This document shows, one piece after another, positions 30,826 through 42,116 of a stretch of DNA of 64,000 bases. Within the stretch, counting starts at the first letter, position 1. Every line of letters starts with the position of its first letter. The DNA comes from Echria macrotheca (taxonomy: Eukaryota; Ascomycota; Sordariomycetes; Sordariales; Schizotheciaceae): the NCBI GenBank assembly GCA_030411725.1, contig MU839840.1, positions 992,001 through 1,056,000 of the forward strand, read 5' to 3'. The position numbers and the translations under genes were made by a program. The notes beneath the pieces were generated by a model. The model worked only from the letters and a program-made list of their open reading frames with translations, ran no database searches and was not told the origin of the DNA.

Positions 30826-33800
30826 ATGGACATCGGTTCACGAGACCTCGAACTTTTACCTGAGGCGCCTTCAACGGCCCACGACAGGAGCCCGCTCGAG
30901 CCCAATCCGGGCGAGGAACATCTGTTCGAGGTTGAAAACAACCCTTTTGCGTTTTCGCCAGGACAGCTGACCAAGCTGCTTGACCCCAAATCTCTGCCGG
31001 CGCTCCAGGCCCTCGGTGGGCTCTCTGGCCTCGAAAGGGGCCTGAGGACTAACTGTCGGTCCGGCCTCAGCATTGACGAGACACTTCTGAGCGGGACAGT
31101 CTCGTTCCAAGATGCGACGTCCGGCACGCCGACAGGAAGCCACCCTCCATTGCCATTGCCAGAGCAGAACAACACCCATTATGTCGACCGTAAACGCGTT
31201 TTTGGGGAGCACAAACTTCCCGAAAGAAAACCCAAATCCTTTCTCAAGTTGGCGTGGATCGCGCTGCAGGACCCGGTGCTGATTTTGCTCTGCGTTGCCG
31301 CCTTCGTCTCGCTAGCGCTGGGTCTATACCAGACCATTGGACCGCTCCACGGTAGCAGCGCGCGGGTCGAGTGGGTCGAAGGCGCCACCATCGTCGTCGT
31401 CATCATGATCATCGTAGTTGTTGGCGCGCTCACTGAGTGGGAAAAGGAGAAGCATTTCCGGAAACTCAACAAAAAGAAGGAGGATCGTCTGGTCAAGGTT
31501 ATCCGGTCCGGGAAGCCGTCGAGCATCTCGGTCTACGATATCCTGGTGGGAGATGTCTTGATCCTCGAGCAAGGTAATGTTATCCCCGTGGATGGCGTTT
31601 TGGTAGAAGGGCATGCTGTGAGCTGCGACGAAGCTTCGGCGACCGGCGAGTCCGACCTCGTGAAAAAGACCACGGCAGACGCGGTTTTGAGAGCCTGGAG
31701 TACGGGTGACGCCAATCCAGATAAGCTGGACCCTTTCCTGTTGTCCGGTACCAAGGTGCTTGACGGCTTTGGTACCTTTCTCGTAACAGCAGTTGGGCCG
31801 TACTCCAGCCACGGCCGAATTATGTTGGCGTTGCGAGCCGAGCCCGGGATGACGCCGCTTCAAACCAAGTTGAACACCCTAGCTGGTATGTAAATCTGCC
31901 CTTGTATTCTGTATACAGTGTGATTTCCAATACTGACCACTACGGTATTCACAGCATCCATTGCCAAGCTTGGGGTTGCCGCCGGCTTACTCCTCTTCGC
32001 GGTCCTGTTCAGCAAGTTCCTCGTCCGGCTGCCTAACAACAGCTCTCTACCCGTAGCCAAAGCCCATGACTTTTTCAAGATCCTCATCAGCTCGATGGCC
32101 ATCATCGTGGTCGCTGTGCCTGAGGGACTGCCGCTGGCAGTGACATTGACTCTTTTTTTCGCCACAAGGAAAATGACGAAAGAAAGCAACTTGGTCCGGC
32201 ACCTGCAGTCGTGCGAAACCATGGGCAACGTTACTACCATATGCTCAGATAAGACTGGAACCCTGACCGAGAACGTCATGACGGTCGTGGGCGGGACTCT
32301 GGGAGACGGTATTGTCGAGGTTGATCATAACCCGTTTAGCGATCCACCAACTCCTGGAAAGACCCAGGTAGTCTGGACATCGGAACCTTCCACCGTTCTC
32401 TCGCCCGATTTCCAGGAGCTTATCAGACTCTCCATCGCCATCAACACCACGGCTTTCGAAAGCGATGATAATAAGGGTGGTTCCGCATTTGTTGGGACCA
32501 AGACCGAGACAGCACTGCTCGATTGGGCGCGGAGATGCTTTGCAATGAGACCTTTGAGCGTCGAGCGCGCGAATCACGGCGTGGTCCAGCTTTTCCCGTT
32601 CGACTCTCGTCAAAAGTGCATGGCCACTGTCATCCGACTGCGGGACGGGCGCTACCGGCTACTGGTCAAGGGCGCCCCTGAGGTTGTGTTGGCTCACTGC
32701 AATCGCGTCGTGAAAGACCCGACAACGGGCATCACTCCAATACCTCTCTATCCCGCGGGCAGAGACGACATATCTGGAACTGTTGCAAGGTATGCCTCAC
32801 GTTCTCTTCGCACGCTGGCTCTTGCGTACCGGGACTTTGAAATTTGGCCTGTCAATGAAGATCATCAAGGACAGGCCGAGGTTTCCGAAGTCTTGGGCAA
32901 CCTCGTGTGGTTGGGAGTCGTGGCTATCCAGGATCCCGTCCGGAAGGGAGTCCGTGCCGCTGTAGAAACATGTCGGCGAGCCTCGGTGGCCGTCAAGATG
33001 GTTACCGGCGACAACGTCGAGACGGCTATGGCTATAGCCGAAGAATGCGGTATTCTTGTCGAAGACGGTAGCGGTCTGGTGATGGAGGGGCCCGAATTCC
33101 GCCGTCTCACCGAGCGCCTGATGCGCAGCATTGTGAGCAATCTCTGCGTTCTCGCCAGGTCGAGCCCCGAGGACAAGCGCCTACTCGTAAAGGCACTCCA
33201 GTCTCGCGGCGAGCTTGTAGCTGTGACGGGCGACGGCACCAACGATGCGCCGGCATTGATGGCGGCCGATGTTGGCTTCTCGATGGGCATAACCGGCACC
33301 GAAGTTGCCAAGGAAGCCTCCGACATAGTCTTGATGGACGACAATTTCTCGTCTATTCTAAACGCACTGGCTTGGGGTCGTGCAATCAACGATTCGGTCA
33401 AGAAGTTTCTCCAGTTCCAGATCACTGTCAACATCACGGCCATGGTGCTGACATTTGTCTCGGCCGTTGCCAGCGCCGAGGAACGCCCCGTGCTCAACGC
33501 CGTCCAGCTGCTCTGGGTGAATTTGATCATGGATGCGTTCGCCGCTCTGGCCCTGGCAACCGATCCGCCGACGGAAAGCTTGTTTGACCGCGCCCCCGAG
33601 CCACGGACGGCTGCTCTCATCGACCTAACCATGTGGAAGATGATTGTTGGCCAGTCGATCTACCAGCTAATTGTCACTCTGAGTTGGTACTTGGTCGGAC
33701 CTCAGTATCTGCAATACCCCCAGCTAGAGCACCAGACGCTCATCTTCAACGTGTTTGTGTTTATGCAGATCTTCACGCTCTTCAACAGCCGGCGGATCGA

Positions 33801-34098
33801 CAACAAGCTCAACATTTTCGAAGGTCTCCATAAGAACAAGCTGTTCATGCTGATGATGACCATGATGGTTGTCGGGCAGGTCACCATTATCTTCATTGGA
33901 GGCGCTGCATTCGGCGTTACTAGGCTCAACGGGCGGCAGTGGGCCGTGTCGCTCCTCATCGGGTTCCTCTCGATCCTTGTCGGCATTCTCATTCGCATGT
34001 TCCCAGACAGCTGTATTGGGGCTATGATTAATCTCATACCGATACCAGCCCGTTTACGGCGGAATGATTCGAGAGCTCCAGCTGCTGTGGAACTGTAG
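30826..34098 (+). CDS. P-type Ca2+-ATPase, type IIB (Pmc1-like)
   Basis: Two exons, 30826-31885 and 31955-34098, give 1067 residues. All P-type signatures are present: CDEASATGESD in the actuator domain, VAVPEGLPLAVTL in helix 4, CSDKTGTLT with phospho-acceptor Asp452, VKGAPE in the nucleotide domain, MVTGDNVETA and VTGDGTNDAPAL at the hinge, and MDDNFSSI. Helix 6 has NLIMDAFAALALATDPP, the Ca2+-site pattern of PMCA-type pumps. The start MDIGSRDLELLPEAP leads a cytosolic N-terminus with GLERGLRTN. The C-terminus is short, without a calmodulin-type extension, as in fungal vacuolar pumps. It would clear cytosolic Ca2+ into vacuoles. Confidence 0.96.
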
Positions 34099-34980
34099 AA
34101 GACGTAGAAAAAGGAGTCGTTACGCTCTCGGAGGAGGAGGCTACAGGCAGGTTCAGAAGGCACAATTCACGGCGTTAAGGGTCAGCCTAGATTCAGTCAG
34201 ACTTTATTTTTCCTATGTCTTTGCTTTCTCTTTTGTTATATTTCAAGGGGGGTGCCTCCAGGCCAAACACCCACTAAAGCAGCCACTTAACCACACGACA
34301 CAGCCTCGACTCAAGGCCGTCATACAAAAAAAAAAAAGAAAACCACCAGAAATACCTGCAAAGCTCGGGTACCGTAAAGGGAGTTAGGGCAAGGAGTAAA
34401 AGGAACACACGCCGCTTCCCATCGCAAGCATTAGCCATGCGAAGGCGCACAGCGCGTGATTTGTATACCTATAGAACATAGGCACAATGTAGAGAAGAGC
34501 TAGCATAGCACGATCAGACATGCCACAGGCATTTAGGGGGAGAGGGCCCCTACGGCCGCCCCCAAGGTCGCTAATACGAATATAACCACAACAAAACAAT
34601 GCTATAGTCGGAGTATCGGTGATCTGTCAGCATGTGAACGGAGGGCATCCCTTTGGGAGTGGCGAAAGCCGAGGTGACTATGCCCATGCATGACGGCACA
34701 TAGTAGAGTACTTAGCTTGAAGCTAGCAGAGATAAAACGACGCAAGTCACGGTAAATTTAGACGGGGTCCGGCATGGGGCCGTGAAAGCGAACTTCTGGT
34801 CCGGAGAAGCTCAAAATATCTTGGAAGCATTGGAAATGCACATGTGCTCAAGCTAGCTGTGTTTGCCCCAGAGTAGAGGACCGACCAAGGTATGTAGGCA
34901 CTTTTCATAGATAAAGTAGTCGACGCAGGGTTGGCGTCGGAAAACAATTTTTTATGAAAAGTAAAGACGATAGATAAAGT

Positions 34981-34998
34981 ACCTAGGTAGGTACCTAT
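34981..34998. repeat. TACCTAGGTA-type palindromic motif
   Basis: ACCTAGGTAGGTACCTAT, directly upstream of a TATA box. It is the densest of about eight related motifs scattered through non-coding parts of the window. Confidence 0.5.
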
Positions 34999-35004
34999 AT
35001 AAAG
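34996..35004 (+). promoter_or_regulatory. TATA box upstream of the small 35413 gene
   Basis: TATATAAAG followed by a pyrimidine-rich CTCTTCCCCCTGTCC and CACAGCAAAACGCAGCAAG, the arrangement of a strong fungal core promoter. The start site would lie near 35030. Confidence 0.55.
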
Positions 35005-35412
35005 ACGGGAGTCTCTTCCCCCTGTCCACAGCAAAACGCAGCAAGACTTCCCAGGTGCATTTTCGTCCCAAGGCAACTTTCACCTTCTCAACACCAAAGG
35101 CAGCTGCTTTGATCCTTGATTGTCACCAAACATCATCGGATTGGCAATACCATTTCTACATCCAACTTCACACAACGTCCTCTTCAACGATTTGGTCTCT
35201 TTCCATTACAAAGACTACAACAAAACTATTGGTAAGTGCAGCCCATTTCAGAGATTCCCAGACCTATCCCAGCCTACAAATCACCACAATCTTTCCAGAA
35301 ACTCTAGAACGACTCTCACCGTGTTTCACTATCACTAACTTGGAGCAAGCACAGCCCAACAGTTTACACCACAGTGACCGCACCCGAAGAACAAGACCCG
35401 AATCCGAAAACA

Positions 35413-35655
35413 ATGTGGCAACCCATTTCACGCCGTATAGCCGCACGCCGTATGGCCGCGGGCGCAGGCGCGGTTGTGATTGCCGGATTATACTGGTCGA
35501 AACGTGGCGGTGGCAGTGGCAGCAACGGACCCCCCGATGCCAAGGGCAACGGCATGCTAGTCAAGTCGCCCAGAAGAATCAACGACACGTTTGGATTGCC
35601 GACGATCAAATTCCCGCCGATTAGGGTCCCGCCGGTTCCCGTACCCTTTCGGTGA
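35413..35655 (+). CDS. Small protein of unknown function
   Basis: An 80-residue frame beginning MWQPISRRIAARRMAAG. The N-terminus is arginine-rich and amphipathic, followed by one hydrophobic stretch (AAGAGAVVIAGLYW), then a Gly/Ser spacer and a Pro-rich end (PPIRVPPVPVPFR). This could be a mitochondrial or membrane-anchored small protein. Support comes from a strong TATA box 410 bases upstream and a leader intron. The leader also contains upstream ATGs, so the start is a judgement. No family recognised. Confidence 0.5.
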   Translation: MWQPISRRIAARRMAAGAGAVVIAGLYWSKRGGGSGSNGPPDAKGNGMLVKSPRRINDTFGLPTIKFPPIRVPPVPVPFR

Positions 35656-36565
35656 TCGCAGTACCCATGGGGCGTTGGCTATTCTGGTTGCAAACAGCAG
35701 TTCCAGATCCATCCACACACAATGCTGGGTATCACGTCTTTTGGTCCCCTCTACCACGCAGCAGGAAGAGGGATGAGACCCTCCGAAAGGAGTCTCGATG
35801 AACTACCACCTCCACCACTGGTGCGACAAGTTTGTCTGCAAGACGCTGGGGATATGAGCGAGAAGTACCCTCGACAGCCCATCATTGGAACAGCTCTCGT
35901 GGCTGCCTGTGGCATATTGGTCTGAGGATGGAGGCAGAGGGGTTTGGGGTTACTGGGGCTGGTCTATGGGTCGTGATATAGAGGAAAAGTTCATCAGTGG
36001 CTCGACAGTGGTCTTAGGATCGGTAACTTAGTCTAGGCACCGCAGTAGTTCAATGGAGTTGTTGATGACCTGTTTCTCCTGAGTCAAGAATTCCTGGTGA
36101 AGGATATCCGGATCTTGTTGCGTAGGTCTTGCATCTGACACCATGGGAAACCAGTCAACCAAGTCCTGACGCACTCAGGATATATACCATGGCCGACGAA
36201 AGGAAGGGACAGCGGGTTGACCAGGCAGCGTGAACGTTCGAAAGCATGAGTTGGACTGCCGACAAACCACCGTCACGGGACATCCTCAACCGATTAAAAC
36301 GAGAGCGAGTTGTAATTCCATATTATTGAGATATAACCGCTGAACGCCGTCGCCCCATGCTAACGGCCAAGCGCATGCCATCTAGCCACATTGTTCTATC
36401 CGTATCGTACAGTCGTGTTCGCCTCTTTTATACAGCCGCCATTCATCTGTCGGTTCCCTCTGTCGGCCGGAGTAGCGCTCGTATGGATTCGTGTGGAGAT
36501 GTTTCTGTGATCATTGCCTACAAAAACGTCAGATCAGCATCCACCACGTGGAAAGGATCGATCGC
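35656..36565. other. 910-base intergenic region
   Basis: Downstream regions of two convergent small genes. No gene or repeat recognised. Confidence 0.35.
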
Positions 36566-36798
36566 TTACACCAGGAACCACTCCGCCCATGAGCTGGAGA
36601 GGAACGTAACGGCCACCTAGATTACAGTCAGCACCCGGCTGGGAATTGCGCTGCTGGCAGGATGGGGCAGAGACGAACCCCGAACGCGGTGATGCTCTTC
36701 ACGAGCGCGGCATTGTCGGGCGAAGTGACGGTATCGTACGCGACGCGGAAGTAGCCCTTGGGGGCCTTGGAGCGACCGGAGATGGCTTTCGGAGGCAT
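36566..36798 (-). CDS. tom6: Mitochondrial import receptor complex subunit Tom6
   Basis: Two exons, 36679-36798 (40 codons) and 36566-36616 (16 codons and stop), give a 56-residue protein. The 62-base intron has a GTTCGT donor, a GTGCTGACTG branch and a CTAG end. The first exon reads MPPKAISGRSKAPKGYF...VTSPDNAALVKSITAFG. The second supplies VAVTFLSSSWAEWFLV, completing the tail-anchored membrane helix with the typical SSSW ending. Tom6 stabilises the TOM translocase of the outer membrane by holding Tom22 and Tom40 together. Size, basic start and single C-terminal helix all match the fungal family. Without splicing the frame runs into nonsense sequence, so the gene is easily missed. Confidence 0.85.
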
Positions 36799-37154
36799 TG
36801 TGGCGGGAGATGGTTTGCGCAAAGTTCCACTGGAGAGTCGTCGATGATGAGCGCAGATGGGGAAAACTTGAGCTTCAACGCGCTGACGAAATTTTGGATT
36901 AGCGTTCGGCTACGAGTGGCACGTGCTCACCGCCAATGGGGAAGTGGCGTGGCGCGCAAGGCTGAGCTACAGAGCAAGCTCACCTGTTCCGTCATGTGGG
37001 GTCACAGGCGATTCCTTGTCACCCCACCAGGCCGACCATCCCGCTTCGTTCTTCCCTTAATTCAATCATGGACGCGACACTATAAAGACCACGACCCCGA
37101 CAATGCGATGTCCCTCTGAATCTTCAGCCCAAAGAATCATTACGAAGCTCGAGA
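36799..37154. other. 356-base divergent promoter
   Basis: Shared by tom6 (minus) and the 37155 gene (plus). TATAAAG at 37081 serves the latter. No other feature seen. Confidence 0.4.
37081..37087 (+). promoter_or_regulatory. TATA box of the 37155 gene
   Basis: TATAAAG, 68 bases upstream of the ATG. Confidence 0.5.
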
Positions 37155-38054
37155 ATGGCTGACGGCACACAAACTTCGACGACTGGCGCAGGGGGCTTCT
37201 TGGTTCCCTTGCCATCGCCAGCACCCAGCAACGATTTCGTCCGACCGAGCTCTCTACCGCATCCACGAGGACACGCCCTCCGACCGGGCTCGGCAAAGGA
37301 AGATAAGGTCCGAAACTATGTCGCCAACCGTATAGGACACATCAACCGCCGCTTCTTCAAGAAATCGGGATTGGCGGCAATGGCGCCGCCAACCGACGAT
37401 GGTGTCACTGGCTACAAGTCCATGGGGGAGATGTGCAAAGACTTGGACGAGCTTATCAACATAATATGGCTATCTGGCACACGTGAGTTTCATCCGGGCG
37501 GCGTCTCTTACCCTGCGCTCACATGACTAACTTCCCTCTCAGCCAGTCTCCAGATCCCCTATCTACTCAACATCGCGAGCGAGCTCAACACCTGGCTCCC
37601 ATCGTTCCCGCCGTCACCCAAAGCCACGTTTCTGGTCTTGAGTAAACTAGATCATTGTTTCGCTAGTCTTGTGGCAGGGATGGATGTCAATACAGAAGAG
37701 CCGCTGCCAGGGTTTGAGAACGGGATGCGGGCAGGCATGTCGCGGACCGACATGGTTCGCTGTAAAAGCACGGCTCAACAGACGCGGGTAGTGATCATGG
37801 ACGTCATGAGCGAGGAGCCGGGGCAGGAGGAAGAGTCCGAGAACGACGCGGATGCGGACGAGGACGGCGATAGCGACGACGACGGGCCTACGGATTGGGG
37901 CAAGGTAGTGGCCAAGCAGAAGCGTCGGGACAAGAGAGAGGACGAAGAGCGTCACATGGACATGGCACGGGTTTACGAGAAGACACTTGTCCAACTCGGT
38001 AAGACTCTACAAGATGGGGATCTGGCCGGCGGCATCCAAATATCCGACGACTGA
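37155..38054 (+). CDS. Conserved ascomycete protein, often auto-named 'meiotic recombination protein DMC1'
   Basis: Two exons, 37155-37482 and 37543-38054, give 279 residues. Splicing (GTGAGT donor, TGACTAAC branch, CTCTCAG end) restores IIWLSGTPSLQIPYLLNIA. Other conserved segments are RPSSLPHPRGHALRPGSAKE, FKKSGL, FLVLSKLDHCFASLVAG and EPLPGFENG. The C-terminal third is highly acidic (ESENDADADEDGDSDDDG), then basic, with a terminal helix. There is no Walker A or RecA-type core, so the DMC1 name seen on homologues in databases is not supported by this sequence. Probably nuclear, function unknown. Confidence 0.85.
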
Positions 38055-38343
38055 GGTGTAAGCGAACTACCATATCCACGCCAATACATAAGCTTCCGGG
38101 TTGCCCAACCTGGTGTCCAACATCTCTGCAACACTTTGTTGATGTCTTCACTCGAGCGTAACGTGATGTCATGGTTGGCGGTTTAAGCCGAGGATCTGGC
38201 TCTTCGACCAATAGGCAACCTAGAGTCGGCACTACTTAGTCACAGGCACATGGTGCCCGACAAACTGCTGGACCTCGATCGTTTCCCCTCCCGACACTCA
38301 GTTATCTGCCTCGTCTGCTCCTTTTTGAGTCTCATTCGCCGCC

Positions 38344-40259
38344 ATGTCTCGGAACCCGACGGGCTCGTACCCGGCCGACGACGGCGTATTTACCCCTTTT
38401 CCAAGCCGGAGAAGTGTTGTCCACAGCACCAAAGGCATTGTCAGCACGGTATCGCCCCTAGCCAATGAAGCGGCGCTCCGAATTCTTCGGCAAGGCGGGA
38501 ACGCAGCAGTATGTTGACGCTACCGGGTATAATCTTGGATGCTAACACGGGCTCAGGATGCAGCAGTGGCAGCCGCGGCAGTCCTCAACTTGGTGGATCC
38601 GGCAATGACAGGAATAGGGGGCGACGCCTTTTCCTTGTTCTACGATGCAAAGACGAAGACGGTGAGAGCTTTGAACGGATCTGGACGGTCGGCGCAATCT
38701 GCGACTCTAGAAGATGTCTGTCGCGATCTGGATATCAGCGACCGTGTGTATGGGACAATTCCGACGTCCTCGGGCATCGCAGTCACGGTTCCCGGTGGGG
38801 CTGCTGCGTGGGCCGACGTTGTCGAGCATTTCGGGTCCGGAAAGGTCTCGCTTGGACAAGTTCTCGCGCCTGCCATCGAGTTGGCCGAGGAAGGCTGTCC
38901 TATTAGTGAAATTGCGAGCTACTTTGTGAGTCCCTTGGGCTTCAGCTCTTGATAACAGCTGACTTGTAGAAGTGGGTCGCGACGGAGGACGAACTCAGGG
39001 GGAGGCCAAACGGCAACGAGGTCTTGAAGCCTGATCCGAGCGCACCAGGCGGCTACCGCGCACCGCGGGCAGGAGAGTTCTACAAGAGCCCGCTGCTTGC
39101 TGAAACATTTCGACGACTAGCAGAGCATGGCCGGGCTGGATTCTACGAGGGCCCGACCGCCGAAGCGATCGTCCAGGTCGTCCGTGACCTCGGCGGCTAT
39201 CTCAGCCTTGAGGATCTGAAGGATCACGGGAAGACGGGAAGTGAGATCTCGCAGCCAGTATCTCTTCGTGTCCAGGCTTCTGCATCCAGCAACGACTCGC
39301 CCTCAGGGGAATATGAGGTGGACCTTTGGGAGCATCCGCCGAATGGCCAGGGCATTGTTGCGCAGATTGCGCTTGGCATCATTCAGTCGCTTCAGAAGCA
39401 GGGTAAACTCCGCAAGTTCGAAGCTCGAGATCACAACTCGCCCGATTATCTCCATGCGGTGATCGAAGCCCTTAAGGTGGCCTTCAGCGTTGGTACCTGG
39501 TACATCACCGACCCAAGTGTAGAAGGACCGACACCAGAGTCACTCCTTGCCGAAGAACGTCTTGACAAGCTCGCCGAGACTTTTAATCCAGCACAGGCAG
39601 CAACATTGCCTGACTCTGGGCGAGGCTACAAGATCAGCGATACCATCTACCTCGCCGTCACAGACGCGGAAGGAAATGCCTGTTCCTTTGTCAACAGCGT
39701 CGCTGAGACGTTTGGCAGCCGCATCGTGCCGCCCGGCACCGGTTTTGTTCTCCAGAGCCGCGGCGCTGGCTTCCACCTAGCCCCAGATAACCACCCGAAC
39801 ATTTATGCTCCCGGCAAGCGGCCTTACAATACCATTATTCCCGCCATGTTGACGAACGCCGACGATGGCAGCCTGCACACGGTGTTTGGTGTCATGGGTG
39901 GCGCGATGCAGCCCCAGGGACATGTCCAGATCGTGCTTAACATGCTCATGTTTGGCATGAATCCGCAGGCGGCGCTCGATGCGCCGCGGGTGTGTATCGG
40001 AGTGAGCCTGCCAGGGAAGTCGACAGACCCCACCAAGAAGGTGGACAATACCGTCTACGTCGAGGAGGGAATCGACGAGGGCGTTGTCAAGGCTCTCTCG
40101 GAACTGGGCCACGAGGTTAGGGTTGTTACGGGCATGGGGAGGGCGCTGTTTGGCCGGGGACAGGTTATCCGTGTGCATCACGACCCGGTGGAGGGGAGGA
40201 GGATATACTCCGCCGGCAGCGATATGCGAGGGGATGGAGCTGCTGTACCACTTATTTAA
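38344..40259 (+). CDS. Gamma-glutamyltranspeptidase-family Ntn hydrolase
   Basis: Three exons, 38344-38508, 38557-38925 and 38970-40259, give 607 residues. Both introns are phase 0 and under 50 bases. The N-terminal domain has GIVSTVSPLANEAALRIL and GGNAADAAVAAAAVLNLVDP...GIGGDAF, the standard opening of the family. The maturation site is Thr403 in SDTIYLAVTDAEGN, followed by SFVNSVAETFGS and GVMGGAMQPQGH. There is no signal peptide, unlike secreted glutathione hydrolases. The LQSRGAGFHL segment resembles the bacterial YwrD branch. It may hydrolyse gamma-glutamyl compounds or related amides in the cytosol. The ATG at 38344 has an excellent GCCATG context. Confidence 0.92.
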
Positions 40260-40456
40260 GAAGTGTGCAGAGCAGATAGATATTCCGGTGGTCCCTTGTG
40301 GAAAATGCATGTGCTTTCCGCCCTCTGCCTACTCACCCAACTTGGATGCTTTTTAGGAAGCTTGAAGTTTCTAGCCCACTTATGAACACCTTGCTCTCAA
40401 CCGCTTCCCTTCCTCGAATTCTTCCCTCGGGCGACAACGGGCCGCGGCGTGTCAAC

Positions 40457-41656
40457 ATGCAGTCTCTTTGTTTCCTCCTTCTTGCTAGCCTCCTGCAAGT
40501 ATCGGCTACGACGACAACCGATCGAGACTGCGGCTCGCCCGCCCACCAGGCCTTCTTTGTCGTCGGCTGTGCCAAGCCCATCGTCGTCGAGCGCGCGGAC
40601 CCGATCGTCCACCCCGGCGCGCCGGCCGAGCATGTGCACACCATCATGGGCGGCGACGCCTTCGACCTGACGCTCGACTTTAATCGCACGCAGACGTCCG
40701 AGTGCACGACGTGCGTCGTGACCAAGGATTTGTCGAACTACTGGATCCCGACTGTGTATTTTCATGCTGCGAACGGGAGTTTTGTTAGTGTGAAGCAGGT
40801 TGGCGGGCTTAATATTTATTACCAGTTTGTTCTCTCTCTCTCTCTCTTTTTTTTTTATCGTCCGTCCAAACGAGATGGAGATGGAGAGCTAATAGGGACA
40901 AACCACGACAGAGAACGCATGGACTGGACCGACTACTGCGCCGGCAAGAAGCTCCAGCCCTTCCCCCGCGACTTCCGCATGATCACCGGCGACCGCCTCC
41001 GCCGCCGTTTTGTGCCTTCGTCGCTCGAGCAGGCCGGCGTGCAGTTTATTTGCCTGCAGACGCACGGCCGGGCTGGGTTGGAGCCGTTCTTCGGGTTCCC
41101 CGTGGGACATACCTGCCCGGGCGGCCTGCAGATCCGCATCCGTTTCCCGTCGTGCTGGGATGGACGGAGAGTAGATTCGCCCGACCACAAGGCGCACGTC
41201 GCGTTTCCGTCGGACGTGGATAACGGGCCCTGTCCGAAGACGCATCCGGTCCGTATTCCTGCGTTGTTGTATGAGTCGACGTGGCATGTCGAGCCGTTTG
41301 ATGGGCTGCCGTTCCGCGGGAGGCAGCCGTTTGTGCTCTCGCAGGGCGATCCGACTGGGTTTGGGTATCATGCGGATTTTTTGAACGGGTGGGATGTGGA
41401 TTTGTTGGAGGGGGCGCTGAGGGATCCGAGTTGTGGGAATGGGAGCGGGGGGCGGATTGATGTGTGCGAGACGCTGATGCCGTTCTTGCAGAGTGGGCGG
41501 GTGCAGAATTTGTGTCCTTCTCTTGAGCAGAGGGTGGTCGAGAGGGTGGATGGGTTGTTGGATAGGCTGCCGGGGTGTAATCCGGTGCAGTACGGGCCGA
41601 GGGATGCGGTTGTGATGGAGTGCAAGAGGACGGGGTGGTGGGGGTGGTGGGGATGA
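40457..41656 (+). CDS. Secreted DUF1996-domain protein
   Basis: Two exons, 40457-40824 and 40912-41656, give 370 residues. MQSLCFLLLASLLQVSA is a signal peptide; the start at 40457 is chosen for it, though the frame is open to 40298. DUF1996 hallmarks are AEHVHTIMGGDAF, SNYWIPTVYFH, FPRDFRMITGD, RFPSCWDGRRVDSPDHKAHV and CPKTHPVRIPALLYE, plus GYHADFLNGWD. The 87-base intron (GTTTGT donor, CT and T runs, GACAG end) is a multiple of three with no stop, so an unspliced reading looks like one ORF but inserts SLSLFFFY-type sequence into the domain. Secreted fungal DUF1996 proteins are cell-wall or extracellular; enzymatic activity is unknown. Confidence 0.92.
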   Translation: MQSLCFLLLASLLQVSATTTTDRDCGSPAHQAFFVVGCAKPIVVERADPIVHPGAPAEHVHTIMGGDAFDLTLDFNRTQTSECTTCVVTKDLSNYWIPTVYFHAANGSFVSVKQVGGLNIYYQFVLSLSLFFFYRPSKRDGDGELIGTNHDRERMDWTDYCAGKKLQPFPRDFRMITGDRLRRRFVPSSLEQAGVQFICLQTHGRAGLEPFFGFPVGHTCPGGLQIRIRFPSCWDGRRVDSPDHKAHVAFPSDVDNGPCPKTHPVRIPALLYESTWHVEPFDGLPFRGRQPFVLSQGDPTGFGYHADFLNGWDVDLLEGALRDPSCGNGSGGRIDVCETLMPFLQSGRVQNLCPSLEQRVVERVDGLLDRLPGCNPVQYGPRDAVVMECKRTGWWGWWG

Positions 41657-42116
41657 AGTGCGAGAATAAGGGGTCGAGGAATAGGGGGGTATTGAGTAGT
41701 TGGTAATTGTACTGCCTCTGTAGCCTTTTCCGCATATTTCTACTCCTGAGGGTATTGTAGATCGTAGTTACCTGACTGTAGCCTTGTTCAGGGGTCATTG
41801 TTCTCTGCCTCCGGGGTCTCGTTCATACCATTCCATTGTTGGCTTCCCCATCATCTCGACATCACCCCCAATATTCGAGGACAATTTCCGAACAAAGAAG
41901 TACGTCGACGAACATCCAGAACATACACACGGACAATGCCATCCACATCTTATCCTTTTAAAGCCGTGCTTCCCTCAACCTACAATAACCCTTTCATCAT
42001 CATCACTCTCACTCAACATCCACTTGAGACCCCTACATCCATCCACACACACACCTTTGCAACATCCACACCCTCTTTCTTTAAACCCCAAACAGAAGAA
42101 AAGCACCGAAGCAAAG
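41657..42116 (+). other. 460-base intergenic region
   Basis: Leader and promoter of the small basic protein at 42117. The part from 41930 is very rich in CA and CT, as in leaders of highly expressed fungal genes. Confidence 0.4.

Larger units (their letters stand above)
34099..35412 (+). other. 1.3 kb intergenic region and long leader
   Basis: The left part is the 3' region of the Ca2+-ATPase gene, with an A-rich tract near 34326. The right part is the promoter and about 390-base leader of the small gene at 35413. That leader has a GTAAGT at 35232 and an ACTAAC near 35333, so it probably contains an intron. Confidence 0.4.
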
